A stretch of 64,000 nucleotides of DNA from Pseudomonadota bacterium (lineage in GTDB: Bacteria; Pseudomonadota; Gammaproteobacteria; Pseudomonadales; Pseudohongiellaceae). Made by a program: the position numbers and the translations under genes. Positions 55,478 through 64,000 of this stretch are shown here, piece by piece (the stretch's first letter is position 1; the number at the start of each line of letters is the position of its first letter). The stretch covers positions 1 to 64,000 of the forward strand of contig JAQCKF010000007.1 of NCBI GenBank assembly GCA_027592275.1, given 5' to 3'. The notes under the pieces were generated by a model that worked only from the letters and a program-made list of their open reading frames with translations, made no database searches and was not told the DNA's origin.

Positions 55478-57700
55478 ATGAACCAAAATCCTCTGTCAGC
55501 ATTGCTGCTGTGCACCTTACTTGTTGCCTGTTCGCCTCAGGAGATTGAGCCGGCAAGCCCAGCGATTGCCTCGGCAGCGCAAGTTGATCCCGCAGAGCTA
55601 GCCCGTTGGGAAGAGCTAGCAAGCAACGTCACCATCAGCAGGGACAAATGGGGCATCGCGCACATCTACGGCAAGACTGATGCCGATACCGTATTTGGCA
55701 CGTTATATGCACAGGCCGAAGACGATTTTAATCGAGTCGAAACAAATTACATCAATGCCATGGGTCGTTTGGCAGAGGCTGAGGGCGAAGCCGAGCTGTT
55801 TCGCGATCTACGCATGAAGCTGTTCATCGACCCCGCCGATATGCAGGCGCAGTATGCCCAAAGCCCCGAATGGTTGCAGGGCCTTATGAATGCGTTCGCC
55901 GACGGCCTCAACTATTACCTCTACACCCACCCTGAGGTAACACCGAGAGTCATCGATCGTTTCGAGCCATGGATGGCATTGACGTTCTCTGAAGGTAGCA
56001 TCAACGGCGATATTGAGAGAGTCAATCTTCAGGAACTACAACGCTTCTATGGTGACGGCAGCTTAGTAGCGCAAGTCGAATCTATTTCCGATGGCGAGCC
56101 GCGCGGATCCAATGGCTTCGCTATTGCCCCTTCGAACACGGAAAATGGTGAGGCGCTGCTTCTAATAAACCCACATACCTCTTTCTTCTTCCGCTCAGAG
56201 CTGCATATGGTCAGCGAGGAAGGATTGAATGCCTATGGCGCCGTTACCTGGGGACAGTTCTTCATCTATCAGGGCTTCAATGAGAATGCTGGCTGGATGC
56301 ATACGTCAAGCCGCGCCGATGCAATCGATGAATATCTCGAAACCATTGTGCAGAAAGATGACGGCTACTATTACTTGTTCGGCGATGAGGAACGAAAGCT
56401 AAGAGAGACTGAGCTCAGCCTTCCGTATAAGAATGGTGATGATATGGGAGCTCAAAACTTCACTGTCTACCACAGTCATAACGGACCGGTAATTCGCGAG
56501 CAGGAAGGCAAGTGGGTAAGCATTAAACTTATGCAGGAGCCGCTTAAGGCGCTCACTCAGTCCTACACCCGCACCAAGGCGCAGAATCATGAAGAGTTTT
56601 ACGCGAGCATGGAGCTGCAAACCAACTCTTCGAACAATACCGTGTACGCCGATTCCGATGGCAATATTGCCTACTATCACGGCAACTTCGTTCCGGTTCG
56701 TGACACCTCCTTCGATTGGAACAGCCCGCTAGATGGCAGCGATCCGGCTACCCAGTGGCAGGGCCTGCATACAGTCGACGAGATAATTCATCTGTTGAAC
56801 CCGCCCAATGGATGGATTCAAAACACTAACAACTGGCCGTTTACAGCGGCGGGGGAATATAGCCCACAAGCAGAGGACTACCCTCCCTATATGGCAAACA
56901 ACTCGGAAAACCCTCGTGGCATACACGCCGTTCGAGTCTTGCAAGACCGCAGCGATTTCACAATAGACAGGCTTATCGAGGCTGCCTACGACCCCACCCT
57001 AACGGCGTTTGAAGACCTAATCCCCGCACTCCTAATCACTGCGGCTGTAGACCGACAAGGCGAGCTTCCAGCCTCGATTCAGTCGCAAACGCTGGAGTAC
57101 ATCGACTTGCTTCGAGGCTGGGACTACAAGTATTCGCTGGACTCAACCGCAACCACACTCGCCGTCTATTGGGGACAGATACTGATGAATGAGGTGTCCG
57201 CCGACGCGGCGGCGGCCGATATTAATGTCTATGAATATATGGCAAAAAACGCGAGCAGCGATGAGAAGCTGCTTACCTTGCGCCAGGCAGCAAACCAGCT
57301 AGAAGCAGACTTTGGCGACTGGAAAGTTCCTTGGGGAGAGGTAAATCGCTATCAGCGGTTGAACGGCGATATCGTGCAGAATTTTAACGATGAGGCAGAA
57401 AGCCTGCCCGTAGCCTTCGGGTCCTCTCGTTGGGGCTCGCTAGCGTCTTTTGGTAGCAGAACCTATCCCGGCACCAAGAAGATGTACGGCACCAGTGGCA
57501 ACAGCTTCGTCGCAGTGGTGGAGTTCGGGGATAGAGTTACCGCAAAGGCTATAACCGTAGGCGGGCTGCACAATGATCCAAACTCACCCCATTTCGATGA
57601 TCAAGCGCAGATGTATACTCAGGGCGAATTTAGAGACGTGCTGTTCTATAGAGAGGACATCGAGGCGAATCTGGAAAGAGAATATTCTCCCGGGAATTAA
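55478..57700 (+). CDS. Lipoprotein penicillin-acylase-type Ntn hydrolase
   Basis: A 740-residue precursor that would be cut into alpha and beta chains. The lipobox LLVACS gives Cys18, so it is a lipoprotein. The nucleophile Ser211 lies in PRGSNGFAIAPS, where cleavage before Ser exposes it. The preceding IAHIYGKTDADTVFGTLYAQ and the later WIQNTNNWPF are family landmarks, and YGTSGNSFVAVVEFG is the C-terminal catalytic region. Family members cleave penicillins, cephalosporin side chains or N-acyl-homoserine lactones. Which of these acts here is not clear; an N-acyl amide is likely. It is probably co-transcribed with the amidohydrolase gene. Confidence 0.87.
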   Translation: MNQNPLSALLLCTLLVACSPQEIEPASPAIASAAQVDPAELARWEELASNVTISRDKWGIAHIYGKTDADTVFGTLYAQAEDDFNRVETNYINAMGRLAEAEGEAELFRDLRMKLFIDPADMQAQYAQSPEWLQGLMNAFADGLNYYLYTHPEVTPRVIDRFEPWMALTFSEGSINGDIERVNLQELQRFYGDGSLVAQVESISDGEPRGSNGFAIAPSNTENGEALLLINPHTSFFFRSELHMVSEEGLNAYGAVTWGQFFIYQGFNENAGWMHTSSRADAIDEYLETIVQKDDGYYYLFGDEERKLRETELSLPYKNGDDMGAQNFTVYHSHNGPVIREQEGKWVSIKLMQEPLKALTQSYTRTKAQNHEEFYASMELQTNSSNNTVYADSDGNIAYYHGNFVPVRDTSFDWNSPLDGSDPATQWQGLHTVDEIIHLLNPPNGWIQNTNNWPFTAAGEYSPQAEDYPPYMANNSENPRGIHAVRVLQDRSDFTIDRLIEAAYDPTLTAFEDLIPALLITAAVDRQGELPASIQSQTLEYIDLLRGWDYKYSLDSTATTLAVYWGQILMNEVSADAAAADINVYEYMAKNASSDEKLLTLRQAANQLEADFGDWKVPWGEVNRYQRLNGDIVQNFNDEAESLPVAFGSSRWGSLASFGSRTYPGTKKMYGTSGNSFVAVVEFGDRVTAKAITVGGLHNDPNSPHFDDQAQMYTQGEFRDVLFYREDIEANLEREYSPGN

Positions 57701-57772
57701 CTTAACGCAGACAGAATCTATTGATAAGCCAATAGCACAAATTTGTCTGCAAGAATGTTCTCCTGAAAACGA

Positions 57773-57802
57773 AAAATGCCTCGACACAGGTCGAGGCATT
57801 TT
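57773..57802. terminator. Bidirectional terminator between convergent genes
   Basis: A perfect 12-bp stem AAAATGCCTCGA / TCGAGGCATTTT with a 6-base loop, located between the acylase and gamma-glutamyltransferase genes. Confidence 0.88.
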
Positions 57803-57851
57803 ATCAGTAGCTTGACGCTAAGAGTGTATCAAGGGATCTGGCAACTGCTTG

Positions 57852-59570
57852 TTAGTAACCGATCGCAGCGCCATCGCCACGGCGAGAATCTGCCGCACCT
57901 TCGAACAAACCGTTCTCACGATCATGGTAAACAGCCATAGCTGCTCCCTGTCCTCCGCGCTCTGTCACACGGTGGCCCTTCTCTTCATACAGACGAACCG
58001 TATCGGGGGATAAGCCACCGGCCTCCATGCTAGTTACATCTGGCAACCACTGGTGGTGTATACGCCCTGCTTCCACAGACTCCGCTATATTCATTTCATG
58101 ATCGATGACATTTAATATCACTTGCATGGTGGTATTGATGATCGTCTTTCCACCTGGGCTGCCTGCCGTAAAAACCGGCTTGCCATCCTTCGCAACAATG
58201 GTGGGCGTCATGCTAGACAGTGGACGCTTCTCTGGCTCGACCAGATTGGGAGCCGTGCCAATTAATCCACGCGCAGTAGTGACACCTGGCACCGCATTGA
58301 AGTCGCCCATTTCGTTGTTGAGCAGATAACCTCCGCCGGCAACGACAATTCCAGAGCCGTATCCGAATTCCAGCGTATAAGTCATGCTGACCATATTGCC
58401 CTCTTTATCGACAATCGAGAAATGCGTAGTTTCCTCGCTCTCGTAGATCTGCGCGAAATCTGCTGGGCTACTTTCAGATGCCTTATCCATGTCGATGGAA
58501 GCACGTAGAGTCTCTGCGTAATCTTTATCCATCAAACGTTGCAACGGCATACCTTCATTGAAGTCAGGATCGCCCAGGTGTTCTGCGCGATCTGCATAGG
58601 CGCGGCGCATAGTCTCGGTTAGCACATGCAAGTAGTCAGCGGAATTGTGACCCATGCCGGCAAGATCGAAGCCTTCGAGTATGTTCAACATCTCAACCAG
58701 AGCGACACCGCCAGAACTTGGTGGTGGCATGCTCAAGATGTCATAACCCCGATAAGTGCCGCGAATGGGCTCGCGTTCTTGTGGCTTATACTTCAGTAAA
58801 TCTTCCTCGGTTATTATTCCACCAATGTCCGCCATGAAACCCGCTAGACGTTCGGCGTTCTCACCTTTGTAGAATCCGTCAGCGCCATTGTTTTGAATAA
58901 GCTCCAAGGTGTGAGCTAAATCCGGCTGACGCCAAGTTTCGCCCAACTCGTAGAGCGAGCCATCAGCCTTAAAGAACTTGGCAGCGGAGGAAGGATACTG
59001 GTCGAAGCGAGTCTTGCTTCTGGCAAATCCAGTATAGAGGGAATAGTTAATTGGAATACCGTCGCGAGCCAGCTTAACCGCTGGAGCAACAAGATCGGCC
59101 CAAGGTAGGCTGCCTAGCTCTTGATGTGCCTTCCACAAACCGGCAACGGTTCCTGGTACGCCTACTGCTAGGGCTCCGATATGGTTTGAGTTGGCAACAA
59201 CATTTCCATCGAGACCCAGATACATGCGTTCGGTAGAAGCAAGTGGCGCCTTCTCTCTGAAATCAAAGGTAGTGGCATGGCCATCATCGCCGTGATAGAC
59301 CATAAATCCACCACCGCCGATATTGCCCGCGCTAGGCCAAGTTACTGCTAAGGCGAATGCAGTTGCAACGGCAGCATCGACCGCGTTGCCACCTGCCTTA
59401 AGTGCCTCTACACCCACTTCGGACGCCAGTTTAGACGCACTCGTGACAATGCCATTCTTCACTCGCAGTGGCGTTCTACCGCCCTCTGAGAAGGAAGATG
59501 AAACCAGCAGGAGACTGAGAAAAATTACTACGCCTTTTAGGGACTTGCGACCAAACAGTTGATGACTCAT
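57852..59570 (-). CDS. ggt: Gamma-glutamyltransferase (paralogue 1)
   Basis: A 572-residue exported Ntn hydrolase that removes or transfers gamma-glutamyl groups from glutathione and related peptides. A signal peptide (GVVIFLSLLLVSSSF) is followed by the large-subunit motif ALKAGGNAVDAAVATAFALA and NIGGGGFMVY. Self-cleavage would occur before Thr381 in EETTHFSIVDKEGN, the usual small-subunit start, followed by the SSMTPTIVAKDGKPVFTAGS motif of the active site. It lies 230 bases after a second such gene on the same strand. The two differ greatly, so each probably has its own substrate range. Confidence 0.92.
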   Translation of the reverse strand: MSHQLFGRKSLKGVVIFLSLLLVSSSFSEGGRTPLRVKNGIVTSASKLASEVGVEALKAGGNAVDAAVATAFALAVTWPSAGNIGGGGFMVYHGDDGHATTFDFREKAPLASTERMYLGLDGNVVANSNHIGALAVGVPGTVAGLWKAHQELGSLPWADLVAPAVKLARDGIPINYSLYTGFARSKTRFDQYPSSAAKFFKADGSLYELGETWRQPDLAHTLELIQNNGADGFYKGENAERLAGFMADIGGIITEEDLLKYKPQEREPIRGTYRGYDILSMPPPSSGGVALVEMLNILEGFDLAGMGHNSADYLHVLTETMRRAYADRAEHLGDPDFNEGMPLQRLMDKDYAETLRASIDMDKASESSPADFAQIYESEETTHFSIVDKEGNMVSMTYTLEFGYGSGIVVAGGGYLLNNEMGDFNAVPGVTTARGLIGTAPNLVEPEKRPLSSMTPTIVAKDGKPVFTAGSPGGKTIINTTMQVILNVIDHEMNIAESVEAGRIHHQWLPDVTSMEAGGLSPDTVRLYEEKGHRVTERGGQGAAMAVYHDRENGLFEGAADSRRGDGAAIGY

Positions 59571-59800
59571 TACATTGCTCTCAAATAGTGCGCTAAGTTA
59601 AATTGCCTTTTTGCAATCAGATGGTTTCAGAATCTTTGCGGACCTGCATTTTAATGCATACTGACCGCCGAAACAGAGAATCAGGGCTCTTGGTAAAGAC
59701 TAAGAAATTTTAGCTTTTCGGCTTTTTCGAGCCCTACGGAATGGGCATGACCTGCGAGCGAGCTCGTACTAAAAAACAACATTCTGAGCACACCTCAACG

Positions 59801-61540
59801 TTACGGCGCAGTACTCATTACAGTTCCAAGTCGACGGGGGTCGGCTGCACCTTCCAGACCATTTTCGCCTACTAAGATAACATGCAAACCAGAGTTCTCG
59901 CCCTGACTTTCTCGTACCTGATAACCATATTCCGTCAACGCTGCTGACAAGGCTGGGCCTGGCTCCACACCAACTTCTACGCGCACGGTTTGCCCACGAG
60001 CGATGATATTGGGAAAGTTAATCGCTGACTGAACTGACAATTGCCAGTCGACAATACCTAGTAGAGTCTTGGCAGTATAGGCAGGAATAGAATTGCCTCC
60101 AGGCGAGCCGGTAACCATAAACAGGTCATTGTCTGCATTAAGCACGATGGTCGGTGACATGGACGAGCGGGGTCGGGCACCGGGACGCACCATGTTCGCA
60201 GCTTCCGGCTCGTCTGGATCATAGTTCCTAGCGAAATCGGTCATCTCATTGTTGAGTACAAAGCCAGCTGCCCAGCGTTTGGATCCAAAGGCCGATTCCA
60301 CAGTCATAGTGGCTGAGACTGCATTACCTTCACTGTCCACGATAGAAAAGTGCGTAGTGCCAGCTGGCTCGTGGGTACTGTCTTCGGCAAATACTGCCGC
60401 ACTGCCATTTCCTAAGACGAGCATAGGGTCACCATGGACCGGTACTGCACCAGGCGCTGTAAGGTTGTTGGCGCGAGAGTCTAAATAACGCGAGTCAAGC
60501 AACTCCGCCACCGGCACATCTACATGATCCGGATCACCAAAATAATAATCGCGGTCGGCATAGGCAAGTCGCTGAGCGTCCACGAAGGCCTTAACTCGCT
60601 GAGTAGTCGTGGGATTGGGTGGCAATAATTTATCATAGAGTTTGGCAATCATAATCTGCATAGCACCGGATGAGGGAGGGGTCGCCGCGCAAATATTGAA
60701 TTCACGCCAGAGACCACATACAGCAGGTCGCTCTATTACTTTGTAATTGGCCATGTCTTCCATGGTGAGAGTGCCACCGTCATCTCCTGCCTGTGCGGCA
60801 GCGACTATAGACTCTGCAATTTCGCCAGTATAGAACGCCACCGGACCTTCGGTAGCGACGCGGCGAAGAGTTGCAGCATACTCAGGATTTCGATTCAGTG
60901 CGCCGGCTTGAAGTGGCTCGCCATCAGGGTAAAAATATTCTGCCGCCCCTTCATTCTCATCAAGGCGACTACGGCTTGCCATAGCAGGGAGATAACTCGC
61001 CATTTTGCTTGATACTTCAAAACCTTGCTCGGCGAGTTGGATAGCCGGCTCAAACAGGTCAGCCCAAGGCAGTTTGCCATAAGTGTCGTGCGTGCTTTTA
61101 TACAGTGCTATGGCGCTGGGTACGCCGATTGCATTGCCGCTTTGGTTTGCATCGAAATAGCCCATGGGGCGCTCGCCATCCATGAACATATCAGCACGAG
61201 CACCGCTGGGGGCCGCTTCACGTCCATCAAAAAAGCGCACTTCCCGGTCAGACCGTTCGAAGACCAACATGAAACCCCCGCCCCCAAGCCCTGAGCTTTC
61301 GGGTTCAAGCAAACCGAGTACGGCGTGCGCAGCGATAGCTGCATCGACTGCATGCCCCCCACGCGACAGCATCTGAGCTGCTGCCTCGGTGGCCAGCGGG
61401 TTAGCCACGGCGGCCATAAAACCATGAGACCACGAACTTTCCTGTGTCGATTCGCTGCTAGTCGTGGTTGTCTGTGAATAAGCAGTGAAGGAACCTACTA
61501 ACAATAGTAGTACAGCAGATTTTGAAAAAGGGACTCTCAT
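59801..61540 (-). CDS. Gamma-glutamyltransferase (paralogue 2)
   Basis: A 579-residue member of the same family with signal peptide SAVLLLLVGSFTAYSQ. It has the SRGGHAVDAAIAAHAVLGLL motif, GLGGGGFMLVF, self-cleavage site before Thr395 in AGTTHFSIVDSEGN, and SSMSPTIVLNADND in the active site. I chose the ATG at 61540 with GAGAA just upstream rather than the GTG five codons earlier. Sequence differs from paralogue 1 across the whole length, which argues for an old duplication or separate acquisition. Its action in the periplasm with the dipeptidase across the divergent spacer would break glutathione into amino acids. Confidence 0.9.
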   Translation of the reverse strand: MRVPFSKSAVLLLLVGSFTAYSQTTTTSSESTQESSWSHGFMAAVANPLATEAAAQMLSRGGHAVDAAIAAHAVLGLLEPESSGLGGGGFMLVFERSDREVRFFDGREAAPSGARADMFMDGERPMGYFDANQSGNAIGVPSAIALYKSTHDTYGKLPWADLFEPAIQLAEQGFEVSSKMASYLPAMASRSRLDENEGAAEYFYPDGEPLQAGALNRNPEYAATLRRVATEGPVAFYTGEIAESIVAAAQAGDDGGTLTMEDMANYKVIERPAVCGLWREFNICAATPPSSGAMQIMIAKLYDKLLPPNPTTTQRVKAFVDAQRLAYADRDYYFGDPDHVDVPVAELLDSRYLDSRANNLTAPGAVPVHGDPMLVLGNGSAAVFAEDSTHEPAGTTHFSIVDSEGNAVSATMTVESAFGSKRWAAGFVLNNEMTDFARNYDPDEPEAANMVRPGARPRSSMSPTIVLNADNDLFMVTGSPGGNSIPAYTAKTLLGIVDWQLSVQSAINFPNIIARGQTVRVEVGVEPGPALSAALTEYGYQVRESQGENSGLHVILVGENGLEGAADPRRLGTVMSTAP

Positions 61541-61917
61541 ATTGATTCTCGGCACAATTGGCTATTCTCATCATGGCACTAGCGGATCTTAACTCTCACC
61601 GTAAGGACCCATGTTCACGCCATAATACCGTGCCTACTATCGAGAAAACATCGGTTTAATGGGCAAGAATATCCTCTTTATCTGGCCTACCCTCACCTAT
61701 TGTGAAATTTACAGGGGTAAAGACCTACGAATCGGTCATTTTCCCGTTAATCCATTGTAATCAGGCAATTCTAAGTGCTAGTTTTACTGACTCTATTCAT
61801 CAGCGGTGACTACGAAGTACTAAGCGCGTCCTTCTCCGTCGTTTCGCTTTGATGTATATAGCAGCAAGAATCTTACTTTTAACTTAACTATCAACACATC
61901 AATGAGACTCTACAACT
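61541..61917. other. Divergent intergenic region between ggt paralogue 2 and the dipeptidase gene
   Basis: A 377-base spacer that must carry promoters in both directions. No consensus promoter, repeat or small gene was recognised. Confidence 0.35.
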
Positions 61918-63285
61918 ATGGTTTTCCATTTAAGATCACTAAAGCTAGCTACGGCGATTACTTTTCTTGCGGCTTTTCTAACCGCTTGCAGTGAAGATGC
62001 TGCTCCAACTCAGAGCTCTGTACCGACAGCCGAGCCAGTCGCAATCGTTGCAGTAGAGACCGAACAGCAGCTAGTCGAGCGCGCTCTGCGCATCCACGAA
62101 AGAGTCATCACACTAGACACTCACGCGGACATCAATACGAGCAATTTTACGCCCGAGGTTAACTACACATCCGATCTAGACACCCAAGTGAACCTACCTA
62201 AGATGGAACAAGGTGGGTTGGATGTGGCTTGGTTCATCGTCTACACCAGTCAGTCGACTCTCGACGCAGAAGGCTATGCGGCAGCATACGCGAACGCCAT
62301 CGACAAGTTCGATGCCATTCATCGCCTCGCAGAAGACATTGCACCGCAGCTAATCGAGATTGCCTATACCTCAGATGACGTAAGAAGAATCATCGCTCAG
62401 GGCAAGAAAGTCGCAATGATTGGCATCGAGAATGCCTATCCCGTTGGCTTAGACATGGCCAACATAAAAGATTTTCAGGAACGCGGCGGTCGCTACATGT
62501 CCTTAGCGCATAACGGACATAGCCAGTTCTCAGATTCGAATACGGGCGAGCGCGACAATATTTGGCTACACGATGGCTTAAGCGAAATGGGAAGAGAAGC
62601 CGTTACCGAGATGAACAAATGGGGAATCATGATCGATGTATCTCACCCCTCAAAGGAGGCCATCATGCAGATGCTGGATCTCACTCGTGCGCCTCTAATA
62701 GCCTCTCACTCTTCCGCTCGCGCGATGAGCGAACACAGTCGCAACTTGGATGATGAGCAATTGCTGCGCATCAAGGACAATGGCGGCGTCGTGCAGACAG
62801 TGGCCTTTAGCAGCTACCTGAACGCGGACAAGAATGCGCTATTTAGTGAAACGCGAAGTAACTTGATTGCCGAGATCGCCGCAGACCTGGATTTTGAAGT
62901 TCTCAGCTTTGCAGAAATTGGCGCCTTGAATGAACTACAAAGAACACTATACCGCGGCCTCATGGATCAGGTTAATGCCCTAGCTGCACCACGTCTGGAA
63001 GCCGAGGTTAACGCGATAGCAGCGCCGGTTGATGTAGTAGATTTCGTCAATCACATCGACTACATGGTGGAGCTGATCGGGCTAGAGCATGTGGGCATTA
63101 GCTCAGACTTCGATGGCGGTGGAGGCATCAGCGGCTGGAACGATGCTTCGGAGACAGCGAATGTGACCGTAGAATTGGTGCGCCGCGGCTATAACGAAGA
63201 ACAGATTGGTCTGCTTTGGAGTGGCAATCTGTTGAGAGTGCTTGACGATGTGCAGCGCATAGCAGCCGAGATTCAAGCAGAATAG
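61918..63285 (+). CDS. Lipoprotein M19 membrane dipeptidase (renal dipeptidase type)
   Basis: A 455-residue zinc dipeptidase with lipobox FLTACS (Cys24). His69 and Asp71 in LDTHADI start the binuclear site, DVSHPSKEAIMQML and LIASHSSARAMSEHSRNLDD carry the other histidines, and VGISSDFDGGGG the final aspartate. The mammalian relative splits Cys-Gly and leukotriene D4, so together with the gamma-glutamyltransferases it could complete glutathione breakdown outside the cytoplasm. It is divergent from ggt paralogue 2. Confidence 0.92.
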   Translation: MVFHLRSLKLATAITFLAAFLTACSEDAAPTQSSVPTAEPVAIVAVETEQQLVERALRIHERVITLDTHADINTSNFTPEVNYTSDLDTQVNLPKMEQGGLDVAWFIVYTSQSTLDAEGYAAAYANAIDKFDAIHRLAEDIAPQLIEIAYTSDDVRRIIAQGKKVAMIGIENAYPVGLDMANIKDFQERGGRYMSLAHNGHSQFSDSNTGERDNIWLHDGLSEMGREAVTEMNKWGIMIDVSHPSKEAIMQMLDLTRAPLIASHSSARAMSEHSRNLDDEQLLRIKDNGGVVQTVAFSSYLNADKNALFSETRSNLIAEIAADLDFEVLSFAEIGALNELQRTLYRGLMDQVNALAAPRLEAEVNAIAAPVDVVDFVNHIDYMVELIGLEHVGISSDFDGGGGISGWNDASETANVTVELVRRGYNEEQIGLLWSGNLLRVLDDVQRIAAEIQAE

Positions 63286-63378
63286 GCCTTAAAGTCTAAG
63301 CAAAACCCTAGCCTTATTGAGCAGCACTAACTGGTACCAGAATGTCGTTGAATTCAGTAAGCGATCACGGAGTCAAAA

Positions 63379-63927
63379 ATGAATAACTTTACACGATTGA
63401 TTTCCACATTAGCAGTAAGCTGTTGCTGCATTGTAGCTAGCAATGCCGACGACGGCGGCTCTACTATAATGAGTAAGGCAGAAATCGATGCCACACTAAA
63501 ACAGGGTCTAGCCAACTTGGCGACGGGCAGGACCGTGAGTGATTTCGTTATGCGCCATATTGGTGTTGGCGAAGAAAACATGGGCGTGTCAGTTGTGCAG
63601 CGTAGCAAGACCGAAGCCAATGGCGTCGAGTCCGGCATCGCGCACACCGATCTCGATGAGATCTATTATATCGTTGCTGGCGAGGGCACTATGGTTACCG
63701 GCGGCGAGTTTGTCGACAAGCAGACCAGCGTTAGCTCGTTACTTGGGCCGATGGAACGCGGAGAGATTCGTGGCGGCGTGCTACAAAAAGTTAAACCAGG
63801 CGATATCGCTATAATTCCGAAAGGCATGCCCCACGGCTGGCACGAGATGACAACCGATACAATCAGCTACATCATCTTTCGCGGCGATCCGAACAAGGTA
63901 ATGGAAATAAAAACTAGCGCAGACTAA
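63379..63927 (+). CDS. Exported cupin-domain protein
   Basis: A 182-residue protein with a signal peptide (LISTLAVSCCCIVASNA) and one cupin barrel. The first motif is HTDLDEIYYIVAGEGTM and the second GDIAIIPKGMPHGWHEM, giving one or two histidines and a glutamate for a metal ion. Function is unknown; cupins of this type may be sugar- or amide-related isomerases, dioxygenases or binding proteins. It follows the dipeptidase gene by 93 bases on the same strand. Confidence 0.8.
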   Translation: MNNFTRLISTLAVSCCCIVASNADDGGSTIMSKAEIDATLKQGLANLATGRTVSDFVMRHIGVGEENMGVSVVQRSKTEANGVESGIAHTDLDEIYYIVAGEGTMVTGGEFVDKQTSVSSLLGPMERGEIRGGVLQKVKPGDIAIIPKGMPHGWHEMTTDTISYIIFRGDPNKVMEIKTSAD

Positions 63928-63945
63928 GAATTGACCTGAATCGAG

Positions 63946-63974
63946 AAAGGGGTATCGACAGCCGATATCCCTTT
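63946..63974 (+). terminator. Terminator of the cupin gene
   Basis: The stem AAAGGGGTATCG / CGATATCCCTTT, with one G-T wobble and a 6-base loop, ends in a run of seven T residues, 19 bases after the stop. Confidence 0.85.
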
Positions 63975-64000
63975 TTTTGGTTTACTTCTAACAGGCACCC

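Overview
The window looks like one stretch of a free-living, probably marine gammaproteobacterial chromosome of roughly balanced base composition. Three things suggest this: the order birA - coaX - SPOR-like gene - tRNA-Tyr/Gly/Thr - tuf, the intact S10-spc-alpha ribosomal superoperon, and many genes for exported proteins with N-terminal signal sequences. I cannot name a genus from sequence alone.

Layout. (1) 1-852: a truncated Old Yellow Enzyme gene. (2) 853-4366: an exported alpha/beta hydrolase, then the distal end of a glycerol uptake operon. (3) 2289-14223: a glycerol regulon of the rhizobial GlpSTPQ-V type. It holds the binding protein, a DUF2160 membrane protein, two permeases, two ATPases and glycerol-3-phosphate dehydrogenase. 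Glycerol kinase diverges from it. A large TolB-propeller/PHP metallohydrolase gene sits inside the operon. (4) 14226-16212: phosphatase, DUF1499 membrane protein and an aberrant signal peptidase II. (5) 16306-19618: a type IV pilin-like protein and a GspE/PilB-like ATPase gene that carries a frameshift. (6) 19779-21959: a DMT transporter and an AGXT-type aminotransferase. (7) 22055-38344: on the minus strand, tRNA-Tyr, tRNA-Gly, tRNA-Thr, tuf, then rpsJ through rplQ with secY and rpoA. (8) 38399-42513: SPOR-like protein, coaX, birA, cstA. (9) 42765-53566: the most unusual region. (10) 53762-63927: secreted amide-bond and peptide enzymes (amidohydrolase, penicillin-acylase-type Ntn hydrolase, two gamma-glutamyltransferases, M19 dipeptidase) and a cupin.

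The candidate undescribed system is region 9. Three paralogous exported proteins each join a thioredoxin-like domain, a c-type haem domain (CxxCH) and a C-terminal domain that retains all six copper ligands expected of peptidylglycine alpha-hydroxylating monooxygenase (PHM). Among them are a HupE/UreJ-like membrane metal transporter and an exported beta-propeller protein. In my manual alignment the propeller keeps the zinc and catalytic residues of PAL, the lyase that completes peptide amidation in animals. A plausible reading is a periplasmic, haem-wired copper monooxygenase plus lyase pathway that hydroxylates and cleaves glycine-like or N-alkyl substrates. The substrate is unknown.

Other notable points: a hybrid tRNA-tuf-S10 junction that lacks secE through fusA, a REP-like hairpin inside the alpha operon, complementary loss of ABC motifs in the two glycerol ATPases, and a nuclease-fold protein without its catalytic motif.
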